Shown piece by piece: positions 30,990-36,988 of a stretch of 36,988 nt of DNA (position 1 is its first letter; every line of letters begins with the position of its first letter). A program made the translations under genes and the position numbers. Under the pieces are notes generated by a model. It worked only from the letters and a program-made list of their open reading frames with translations, did no database searches and was not told the origin of the DNA. Origin of the DNA: Silvanigrella aquatica (lineage in GTDB: Bacteria; Bdellovibrionota_B; Oligoflexia; Silvanigrellales; Silvanigrellaceae); contig NZ_CP017836.1 in the NCBI RefSeq assembly GCF_001907975.1, forward strand, positions 1 to 36,988. The letters run 5' to 3'.

Positions 30990-31528
30990 TATTTTACCTC
31001 TAAAATTAAATATGCTTTACTAATAATATTTTTTTTATTAATTATTCCTATATAACGAGAATCTAAAGACCTATTTACACCATCTGCAAAAACAAATAAT
31101 TCATTCATTTCTAAGATTTTTTTAAAACCATTATTCAATCTTGGAAGTTTATAACCATTTTTATCAACATTATATATATTTGAATTTTTAACTAAATTTT
31201 CATTTAAATAAACATCATCATTTTTAATTTCAATTTTATCTCCAGTGATTGCAACAACTCTTTTTATGAATGGAGGGTATTTATTATAGCATTTCCCAGT
31301 AATATTTTTTGAAATATACCCTCTATAAGAGAAAAGTTCAAAAAATTTTTCTTCTGGACAAAATGTTATAATATCATTTCTATTGATTTCTTTAGAAAAA
31401 TTTCCAGGCATAAAATAAAACCCTTTTGTCATACTGTTGCTTATATTAAAACCTATACTTATATTTAATAAGTAAGAACTTAAAACCACTGTAATAATTA
31501 GAAATAAAATGCTGATGTATTTAATCAT
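30989..31528 (-). CDS. traF: TraF-type S26 signal peptidase / pilin-maturation protease
   Basis: A 179-residue serine protease of family S26. An N-terminal membrane anchor (about 4-22) is followed by the catalytic Ser32 in NSMTKGFYF and the general-base Lys89 in FIKRVVAITGD; the final box has the ANxx-type segment FVFADGVNRSLDSRYIG. In RP4, TraF processes and cyclises the pilin TrbC. Here it is placed inside the trb operon, between the propeller lipoprotein and TrbL. Confidence 0.9.
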   Translation of the reverse strand: MIKYISILFLIITVVLSSYLLNISIGFNISNSMTKGFYFMPGNFSKEINRNDIITFCPEEKFFELFSYRGYISKNITGKCYNKYPPFIKRVVAITGDKIEIKNDDVYLNENLVKNSNIYNVDKNGYKLPRLNNGFKKILEMNELFVFADGVNRSLDSRYIGIINKKNIISKAYLILEVK

Positions 31529-31529
31529 T

Positions 31530-32636
31530 TTAAAAATTAATCTGTACTGGTGTTGTGTTTATAGTTGGGTTTAAACCATTAAGTTTCCATGCTCCCCAAG
31601 CAAATATTTTTCCATTTTTATTCACTGCAAAAAAAGCGTATTGAGAACCAGAAACTTGAGAAAATGATTCTGATGTATTGACTTGCACAGGAGTACTTGA
31701 ATTATTATTAGAACCATTACCTAATTGCCCTGATTCTCCAAGACCCCAACAAAATGTTTTATTATCTGATGTAATTCCGCATGAATTCCAACCAGATGCA
31801 ATAATTGTAGTAAAATTAGTTATATTTAAAACTTGAACAGGACTATTTGAATTATTATTAGAACCGTTACCTAATTGTCCATAGCGGTTATCACCCCAAC
31901 AATATGTAGTTCCAGAATTACTTAATGCGCAAGATGCCAATCCACTTGTTGAAACAGTTTTAATATTACTTATTCCCGTAACTTTATTTGGTAAATTATC
32001 TATGTTTTGCCAGCAATAAACATCCCCATCATTTGTAACAGCACATGCGTTTGTTGCACCAACGGAAATATTTTTAAAAGATAGTTGAGAATTGATCTGA
32101 ATTGGATTCGGTGAATCTTTGTAGCTTAATCGATCGCTATGATCTGCTAAAGAACCCCAGCAATATACAGTTCCAGAATTAGTTAATGCGCATGTGTATC
32201 CATTGGTACCTGTAGAAATTTGGACAATATTACTAATTGAATTAACTTGAACTGGTGTATATGAATCCGAAGTAGAACCATTACCTAATTGTCCGAAGCG
32301 ATTAGAACCAGCACAGTACGCATTCCCATTTGATACAAAACATGTGTTAAACAGACTTGCAGATAAAAAGCTTACATTTGTTAAGTTTGTAACTTGTGTT
32401 GAATTTTCAGTATTTGAATTTGATCCATTACCTAGTTGGCCATAATCATTTTCACCTTGGCACTTTACATTTCCATTCAATGCAATTCCGCAAACATAAT
32501 TAGTACCAGCAGATAATTGCTTAAAAGAAGTATTAGCATCCATATCAGAACTACCATTACTTTTTCCGCTTGTATTAGCTCCACAACTCGCTAATAAAAA
32601 AGAGACGGAAACGGGAACAAAAAAATAATTTTTCAT
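31530..32636 (-). CDS. RCC1-type seven-bladed beta-propeller lipoprotein
   Basis: A 368-residue protein with lipobox LLASC (Cys18) and seven RCC1-like blades, each with a G-QLGNG or related turn (NDYGQLGNGSNS, NRFGQLGNGSTS, NRYGQLGNGSNN). Six blades carry a pair of cysteines about 10 residues apart (YVCGIALNGNVKC, YTCALTNSGTVYC, ASCALSNSGTTYC), probably disulfides, which suits an extracytoplasmic site. Only one base separates it from trbJ on one side and traF on the other, so it belongs to the transfer operon. Such a propeller is not part of standard trb sets; a surface contact, adhesion or exclusion role is inferred. Confidence 0.85.
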   Translation of the reverse strand: MKNYFFVPVSVSFLLASCGANTSGKSNGSSDMDANTSFKQLSAGTNYVCGIALNGNVKCQGENDYGQLGNGSNSNTENSTQVTNLTNVSFLSASLFNTCFVSNGNAYCAGSNRFGQLGNGSTSDSYTPVQVNSISNIVQISTGTNGYTCALTNSGTVYCWGSLADHSDRLSYKDSPNPIQINSQLSFKNISVGATNACAVTNDGDVYCWQNIDNLPNKVTGISNIKTVSTSGLASCALSNSGTTYCWGDNRYGQLGNGSNNNSNSPVQVLNITNFTTIIASGWNSCGITSDNKTFCWGLGESGQLGNGSNNNSSTPVQVNTSESFSQVSGSQYAFFAVNKNGKIFAWGAWKLNGLNPTINTTPVQINF

Positions 32637-32637
32637 A

Positions 32638-33330
32638 CTAGCATTCTCCTATACATGTTTTGTATTTTGATGGGTCGTGTCTTTTATAAGGTTTACCGAT
32701 AAAATTTTGTAACTCTAATCTTTTATCTGTTTCGTTTTGTATTTGGCTTGCTCTATAAGCATTTGCAGCCCTAATTTCAGAAGAAATTTGATTATTTAAA
32801 TTAGACAATGAAGCTAATGTTAGATTAGCAACTGCTGCCGCACTTCTTTTATCTGCTGTATCTATGTCTTTTTGATTAGCTAAAGCTTCATTAGCTACTG
32901 CAATTTGCGCTGATAATAATTTTAATAAACTATTGCTTCTATTCTTAAAATCATCAGTATAATTCCTGATTTTATAGCCATCATATCCAGGATAAAGTTT
33001 ATTGTATTGCTCTAAACTTTTATTTATATCTGTTGATAAAATTTCATTTGCTCTTTCAATTTGAACTCTCAAATTTTTCATATTAGCAAAATATTTTGAA
33101 AACTCAGGAGACATCCACTTTAATGAATCAGAATTTAATTGACCTAAATAATTATTAGACGTTTGCATTTGCTGATAAAGTTGAACTAATTGTTGATATT
33201 GTTGCGCCATTTGAGCAATAGCTGCAACATCAATTACTGGTACACCACCTGCATATGAGTTTGTTTCTATTGAAAATACGAAAGAAATAATAAGCAATTT
33301 TTTAACTAATTTATTTTTTACTTTTTTCAT
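32638..33330 (-). CDS. trbJ: VirB5/TrbJ-type protein
   Basis: A 230-residue secreted protein: signal peptide ending near SYA-GGVPVIDVAAI, then a long helical region rich in Gln (AQMAQQYQQLVQLYQQMQ) and a second helical block (LANQKDIDTADKRSAAAVANLTLASL), as in TrbJ/VirB5 pilus-tip proteins. The ATG at 33330 is chosen over GTG 33342. It overlaps the end of the preceding RHH gene by 20 bp. Confidence 0.85.
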   Translation of the reverse strand: MKKVKNKLVKKLLIISFVFSIETNSYAGGVPVIDVAAIAQMAQQYQQLVQLYQQMQTSNNYLGQLNSDSLKWMSPEFSKYFANMKNLRVQIERANEILSTDINKSLEQYNKLYPGYDGYKIRNYTDDFKNRSNSLLKLLSAQIAVANEALANQKDIDTADKRSAAAVANLTLASLSNLNNQISSEIRAANAYRASQIQNETDKRLELQNFIGKPYKRHDPSKYKTCIGEC

Positions 33331-33577
33331 TTTGTGTCTCACTAATATCTATATTTTTAATAAAACTAACTCTAAGCCTATGAAGTATTTCAGCCGCTTT
33401 TGAACGACCATTTTTTTGAGATTCAATTTCAATTAATTTTTTGAATATTTTTGGCAGTCTGATTTTAATTTGAGAATCTAATTCAGAAGTTTTTATGTTA
33501 TTTAAATCAGATATTTTAAGTGTATATCCAGATATAATTATTTTTTTATTTTTATATATTTCATTGAGATCAGTCAT
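33311..33577 (-). CDS. Arc-like ribbon-helix-helix regulator heading the trb operon
   Basis: An 88-residue protein. Residues about 36-70 (QIKIRLPKIFKKLIEIESQKNGRSKAAEILHRLRVSF) fit a ribbon-helix-helix fold of the Arc/MetJ type: a short strand QIKIRLP and two helices. AGGAGG precedes its ATG. As first gene of the mating-channel operon, downstream of two palindromes (33598-33612, 33685-33707), it most likely represses its own promoter. Confidence 0.75.
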   Translation of the reverse strand: MTDLNEIYKNKKIIISGYTLKISDLNNIKTSELDSQIKIRLPKIFKKLIEIESQKNGRSKAAEILHRLRVSFIKNIDISETQNEKSKK

Positions 33578-33597
33578 CGAATTTTAAACCTCCTAAA

Positions 33598-33612
33598 GTA
33601 CCAAAGTGGTAC
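33598..33612. promoter_or_regulatory. Operator candidate 1 of the trb operon
   Basis: GTACCA, AAG, TGGTAC: perfect inverted repeat next to the AGGAGG of the first gene. It shares the TACCA/TGGTA core with the larger palindrome at 33685-33707. Confidence 0.6.
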
Positions 33613-33651
33613 CTGCATTAAAAAAAAAAATGCGGTGCGCTGTTCTGGTAA

Positions 33652-33680
33652 GTTATAGCATTATCTAAAATTGGTATCAA
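33652..33680 (-). promoter_or_regulatory. Sigma70-type promoter of the trb operon
   Basis: Minus strand: -35 TTGATA (33675-33680), 17 bases, -10 TATAAC (33652-33657), about 75 bp before the first gene. The palindrome at 33685-33707 abuts the -35 box. Confidence 0.6.
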
Positions 33681-33684
33681 TAGA

Positions 33685-33707
33685 CAATTACCAAATTTTG
33701 GTAATTG
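33685..33707. promoter_or_regulatory. Operator candidate 2: perfect 23-bp palindrome
   Basis: CAATTACCAAA, one central T, then TTTGGTAATTG. It lies between the divergent trb promoter and the regulator gene at 33878, and shares the TTGGTA/TACCAA core with a half-copy at 33671-33676. Confidence 0.7.
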
Positions 33708-33823
33708 CTTGACATGAAAGGATAAGTTAGGGTTAGTTGATGTTTTTGTTCTATCCTTAAAAGGGGCACCCAATTGACGATGGTAGCTATTTGAATTGAA
33801 TTTCAGTATAGATACTATAAATA

Positions 33824-33852
33824 GTAACAATACATTAATATATTTTTGTTAC
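33824..33852. promoter_or_regulatory. Operator candidate of the XRE regulator gene
   Basis: GTAACAA (33824-33830) and TTGTTAC (33846-33852), an inverted pair, with ACATTAATATA repeated at 33832-33842 and 33851-33861, just upstream of the GTG start at 33878. Confidence 0.45.
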
Positions 33853-33877
33853 ATTAATATAGAAAAAAGAGCGCAAA

Positions 33878-34537
33878 GTGAAAGACAACAATTTAGATAC
33901 AATTGGAAAAAGAATAGGCTTCATTAGATCAATATTAAGAACAACGAGAGGCTATTTGCAAAAAGAATACAATATATCAAGTAGTTCAATAAAAGTCTGG
34001 GAGTATGACAAGATTGTACCTACAAAGCAAAGCCTTGAGACTTTGGTGTATGCCTTTAACAATGAGGGTATAGAAGTTTCTCTTGATTGGCTGGAAAAAG
34101 GGGGGGATAAACCGCCTTCATTAAATCAGAAACTTAATATTACTAGTAGAAAAATTCTTAAAGAAAATAAAAATGAAAATTTAAGTCTGATTTCTAGCGA
34201 TGATCAAAGAGCATTATTAGAAATAAAAAAATTAATTTCCCTTTATGATGATTGTATATACATGTATCTTTCAGACGAATCTATGAATCCTCGCTATGTA
34301 CAAAACTCTTGGATTATTGGTAGGAAAAAACCTTTAAACGAATGTGTTGGAAGAGATTGTATAATTAAATTAACTGACTCTCAAAATTTCACTTTTAGAA
34401 GAATTATAAAAAATAAATATGAAAATAAATATACTATATATGTTCTTAACCCCATCGACGGTATTTACGATCCGAATATAGTAAATGCTGATATTGAATT
34501 TGCTGCGCCTGTGACTTGGGTAAGAAGTTTATTTTAA
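33878..34537 (+). CDS. XRE-family repressor with S24-like (LexA-type) C-terminal domain
   Basis: A 219-residue regulator. The N-terminal HTH (about 9-60) reads IGKRIGFIRSILRTTRGYLQKEYNISSSSIKVWEYDK; the C-terminal domain (about 125-219) has YLSDESMNPRY, matching the catalytic-Ser box of S24 peptidases, and NFTFRRII where the catalytic Lys would be. The Lys appears replaced by Arg, so self-cleavage is doubtful. It resembles phage CI/C2-like and ICE-type regulators. The start is GTG with only a weak SD. It is divergent from the trb operon, across the operator cluster, and is a natural controller of transfer. Confidence 0.8.
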   Translation: MKDNNLDTIGKRIGFIRSILRTTRGYLQKEYNISSSSIKVWEYDKIVPTKQSLETLVYAFNNEGIEVSLDWLEKGGDKPPSLNQKLNITSRKILKENKNENLSLISSDDQRALLEIKKLISLYDDCIYMYLSDESMNPRYVQNSWIIGRKKPLNECVGRDCIIKLTDSQNFTFRRIIKNKYENKYTIYVLNPIDGIYDPNIVNADIEFAAPVTWVRSLF

Positions 34538-35057
34538 AGTGATTCATAACTATATTTTTACTCAAGTTATGTATTTTAATCATTATTTTTCTATTTTTAA
34601 TTGCAAAATTTAATTCATCAAAAAGCTTATAGTTTGTAAAAAAATTAGATGAAAATGTTCTATATTCTGAGTGTTCTAAATAACAAATTCCTTTATTTAT
34701 ATCAAATTTATTCTTGTATCTCAGAATTTCCTTGTGCATTTTACTGCTATAATCAAAACTAGAAATTAAAAATGTTCTCTCGTTATATGGTATATGATTC
34801 AATACACAAGTATCATGAAAATGAAAAGAATTTTTCCAAACATAATCATAATTTAATACAATATTTCCCGCTTCTTCATCTTTTTTTAAAAAATCAAACC
34901 ACTCAGGCCTTGAAGAAAAAGAATAAGCTAATCCATTTATATAATCATTAAATCCAAATGAATAGTAATCAATACCGTATAAATGCAATTTCATATCATA
35001 TATAAGCGAGTGAATATTTCTAGAAAGTTCTTGACTTATTAATAAATTATGTTTCAT
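34446..35057 (-). CDS. LuxR-type sensor-like domain protein without a DNA-binding domain
   Basis: A 203-residue protein. The first 150 residues (YGIDYYSFGFNDYINGLAYSFSSRPEWFDFL... IPYNERTFLISSFDYSSKMHKEI) resemble the N-terminal ligand-sensing domain of LuxR-type regulators of the Legionella kind. The C-terminal LuxR helix-turn-helix expected after about residue 180 is missing: the tail (FLPKSQAQQIQYQHLLYSDRK) is read opposite the end of the convergent XRE gene, with 92 bp overlap. It may be a truncated regulator or a sensor that works by binding a partner. Its start overlaps the thioesterase gene by 11 bp. Similarity is from memory and modest. Confidence 0.45.
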   Translation of the reverse strand: MKHNLLISQELSRNIHSLIYDMKLHLYGIDYYSFGFNDYINGLAYSFSSRPEWFDFLKKDEEAGNIVLNYDYVWKNSFHFHDTCVLNHIPYNERTFLISSFDYSSKMHKEILRYKNKFDINKGICYLEHSEYRTFSSNFFTNYKLFDELNFAIKNRKIMIKIHNLSKNIVMNHFKINFLPKSQAQQIQYQHLLYSDRKYRRWG

Positions 35058-35457
35058 TTTTATTCTCTAAAATATTAACTATTTCCTTTGGTACACGACA
35101 TACTCTATTTTTTTCTGGATCAAAAGTAACCATCTTTACAATTGCTTCCGCATGTATTAATTCATTATTATCAGGTGATTTAAAAATATATTTCAAATCA
35201 AAACTAGCACCATCAATTTTATTAGTATATTGTTCTAAAATAATTTTATTGGGATAATGATAAGGCTTTTTAAATAATATATTACATTCATGTAATATCA
35301 ATTGAGTTTTTGAACTCAACGAATATTCCCAAAATAGTTTTGCCCTAGCTTCAGTCATAAAATCAAAATATTTTGAATTATTTAAATGGTTGTATGGATC
35401 TAAATCAGTCCACTTTATATTAACTTGAATTGTATTTAAAAGACTTTTATTTTCCAT
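35047..35457 (-). CDS. Hotdog-fold acyl-CoA thioesterase (4HBT family)
   Basis: A 136-residue protein with the 4HBT signature near the N-terminus: IKWTDLDPYNHLNNSKYFDFMTEARAKLFWEY, including the Asp of DPYNHLNN and a Glu in the following helix, then the beta sheet FKKPYHYPNKIILEQYTNKIDGASFDLKYIF. It hydrolyses acyl-CoA or related thioesters; the substrate cannot be read from sequence. It heads a two-gene operon with the LuxR-sensor-like gene. Confidence 0.85.
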   Translation of the reverse strand: MENKSLLNTIQVNIKWTDLDPYNHLNNSKYFDFMTEARAKLFWEYSLSSKTQLILHECNILFKKPYHYPNKIILEQYTNKIDGASFDLKYIFKSPDNNELIHAEAIVKMVTFDPEKNRVCRVPKEIVNILENKNET

Positions 35458-35590
35458 TTTAACACTCCATCCAAAAAGAAACTACACATATGATAGTAAA
35501 AAATGCCATTTTACAAAATAAAGATCAAGTTTTGTTCACATATATATAAGTATTTATTTTTTTTTTGATTATTTTGTTCTTAACTCAAGA

Positions 35591-36343
35591 TTAATAATTC
35601 TTAACTGCGACGATTCCCAAACCTTCTTGCCCGTTCCACAAACTTTCTTCAGGATAGTGCCCTCTCCTAGTAAAATAACCTGCCTTTTCAGTTAAAAAAC
35701 CTGCCTCAACAAGCAAACTCGACATCAGATCTATATCTAATAAATTGAATACATTTGGCATATTACTTCTCATTTGCTCCTGCATTTCAGGATCGGCATG
35801 AAAAATATATTCATGCGGTCTTAAAATACCTGGATCTTTTTCTTTCAAACTTTTTTTTCTAACATAATTTTGGAAGTGATGTTTATTATATCCATGAAAA
35901 ATTGAATCTGAAACAATAAATAACTTACCTTTTTTTTCAAGATATGAGTTCATTTTTTTTAGTGTTTTAAGAATTTCTTCCGAACTAAAAAAGTGAAATA
36001 ATCTTGAACAATAAACACTAGAAATACTTTCTAAATCTATATCTAAATCATCTAAACATGATCCTGGTATAATTTTTAAATTAGCTTTTAATTCATCTGG
36101 AGTTTTGCTATATAATACATCTAAATGCTTTGGTTCAATATCGTTTACTATGATTTTTCCACCTTTTTTTAATACTTCTAAAGATATATTTCCGTATGCT
36201 GCTGCAATTTCTAATGAGTAATTAATATTTTTTGAGGCATAATCTATAAATTCCAAAGTATATTCATCAACAACTTTATCAATCATCCATCCTTGTTTAT
36301 TTAGAGTTGGGATTAAAAAAGTACTGTCGTAACAATCAGACAT
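35591..36343 (-). CDS. SAM-dependent methyltransferase (class I)
   Basis: A 250-residue methyltransferase. Motif I is YSLEIAAAYGNISLEVLKKGG, followed by KIIVNDIEPKHLDVL (motif II acid Asp), a post-I region with ISSVYCSRLFHFFSSEEI and GKLFIVSDS. The last 80 residues (DPEMQEQMRSNMPNVFNLLDIDLMSSLLVEAGFLTEKAGYF) are helical and typical of small-molecule enzymes. The substrate is unknown. It is divergent from the menH-like gene, with about 140 bp between the starts, and may share control with it. Confidence 0.8.
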   Translation of the reverse strand: MSDCYDSTFLIPTLNKQGWMIDKVVDEYTLEFIDYASKNINYSLEIAAAYGNISLEVLKKGGKIIVNDIEPKHLDVLYSKTPDELKANLKIIPGSCLDDLDIDLESISSVYCSRLFHFFSSEEILKTLKKMNSYLEKKGKLFIVSDSIFHGYNKHHFQNYVRKKSLKEKDPGILRPHEYIFHADPEMQEQMRSNMPNVFNLLDIDLMSSLLVEAGFLTEKAGYFTRRGHYPEESLWNGQEGLGIVAVKNY

Positions 36344-36485
36344 ACTAACTCCTTTTAAATTATAGCAAAACTAAAATATATACATACATTCTATAAATTA
36401 TGTTTTCAACCTGTTTTAATCTGTTTTTTTTTATACTATATTCCATTTGTATTTACTTTTACTTTAATGCTAATGGGCGGAAAAA

Positions 36486-36988
36486 ATGATAACTCTGCAT
36501 TTTATTCATGGATTTTTAGGTTTTTCAAGTGATTGGGATATATTTAAAGAAGATTTTAAAAAATATAATTCCGTATTTTATTCAATATCAAAATATATGA
36601 CCTCATCAAATAAACAAGAAAATTCTAGTTTCATTTTATGGGCATCTAATTTTAATAAATCAGCTTTAAAAAACAAGGTTAACCAAAAAAATATTCTTAT
36701 AGGTTACTCTCTTGGTGGGAGGCTTGCACTTCACACATTAATTGAAAGTAACAGATGGGACGCCGCAATTATTATTTCAGCAAATCCTGGATTAAAAAGC
36801 GAATCTGAAAAGCTAGCAAGAATTGCCAACGATAATTCATGGGCTAATCGCTTTCAAAACGAGAATTGGAATGATGTGATTAATGCCTGGAATTCTCAAG
36901 GAGTATTTTCAAATATGCAAAATACTCTTAGCAGGGAAGAAAAACTTTTTAATAAGACAGAAGTTGTAAATATATTAAAAGAGTTTTC
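36486..36988 (+). CDS. menH: MenH-like alpha/beta hydrolase, N-terminal part (gene continues at 1-226)
   Basis: 167 codons plus two bases that complete a codon with base 1 of the window. It begins ITLHFIHGFLGFSSDW, with the oxyanion loop HGFLG typical of MenH, and has the nucleophile elbow GYSLGGRLALH (Ser75), followed by ANPGL. It ends NKTEVVNILKEF. GGCGGA precedes the ATG. Together with 1-226 it gives an intact Ser75-Asp194-His221 triad. The exact in-frame continuation shows the window is a circle. Confidence 0.85.
   Translation, partial: MITLHFIHGFLGFSSDWDIFKEDFKKYNSVFYSISKYMTSSNKQENSSFILWASNFNKSALKNKVNQKNILIGYSLGGRLALHTLIESNRWDAAIIISANPGLKSESEKLARIANDNSWANRFQNENWNDVINAWNSQGVFSNMQNTLSREEKLFNKTEVVNILKEF

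Noticed and set aside
33618..33830. 70-codon minus-strand ORF between the Arc-like and XRE genes
   Set aside because: It reads through the palindromes and promoter elements and has no ribosome-binding site.
1..36988. CRISPR array, tRNA or rRNA genes
   Set aside because: No regularly spaced repeats of 25-40 bp, no tRNA-like cloverleaf with a T-arm consensus and no rRNA sequence were seen on reading the window.

Overview
The window is an AT-rich (roughly 30% GC by eye) conjugative replicon from a Gram-negative bacterium. The evidence for Gram-negative is an outer-membrane type IV secretion core (VirB9/VirB10 type), lipoprotein signals and a beta-barrel-like protein. The base composition and the mix of genes recall the Silvanigrellales/Oligoflexia, but that is a guess, not a determination. 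The most informative global observation is that the window closes on itself. The last 503 bases encode the N-terminal part of a MenH-like alpha/beta hydrolase and the first 226 bases encode its C-terminal part, and the two join in frame with no missing residue. The window is therefore most simply a complete circular plasmid of 36,988 bp opened inside this gene.

Layout. 1-2.5 kb: end of menH-like, a two-membrane-segment unknown protein, a higher-GC KfrA-like DNA-binding protein with a palindromic operator, and a lipoprotein. 2.5-4.3 kb: a Xer-type tyrosine recombinase preceded by a dif-like 28-bp site (multimer resolution), then an unknown protein. 4.4-6.9 kb: a leftward operon with a ParM-type actin whose first phosphate motif sits at the C-terminus (apparently circularly permuted), a putative ParR adaptor, a small unknown protein and an Rpn-family nuclease with a strong internal start that could make an intragenic antitoxin. 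6.9-13.9 kb: DNA-processing operon, reading leftward: RHH accessory protein, TraD-type coupling ATPase, MobF relaxase-helicase split by a -1 frameshift in an A9 run, and a Toprim primase-like protein. 13.9-14.4 kb: repeats plus a GC-rich, highly structured island, the best oriT candidate. 14.4-16.9 kb: rightward DUF2274-like protein, topoisomerase III and a small OB-like protein. 16.9-19.2 kb: a primase-type replication protein with an IstA-like C-terminal region, a leader that can hide its ribosome-binding site in two ways, and a putative structured non-coding RNA with its own terminator.

19.3-33.6 kb: a long leftward mating-pair-formation operon of the trb/virB (P) type, starting with an Arc-like repressor and running TrbJ, RCC1-propeller lipoprotein, TraF, TrbL, TrbF, TrbG, TrbI, beta-barrel protein, TrbB, TrbC, TrbD, TrbE and then four unrecognised small genes. 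The VirB1-like transglycosylase is inserted on the opposite strand. 33.6-34.5 kb: operator cluster and a divergent XRE/S24-like regulator. 34.4-37 kb: cargo comprising a LuxR-sensor-like protein lacking a DNA-binding domain, a hotdog thioesterase, a SAM methyltransferase and the start of the menH-like gene.

Together the genes give a self-transmissible plasmid: replication (Rep/primase, Topo III), partition (ParM/ParR), dimer resolution (Xer/dif), DNA processing (oriT, relaxase, coupling protein), a complete mating channel, a candidate defence/toxin module (Rpn) and a small metabolic or signalling cargo.
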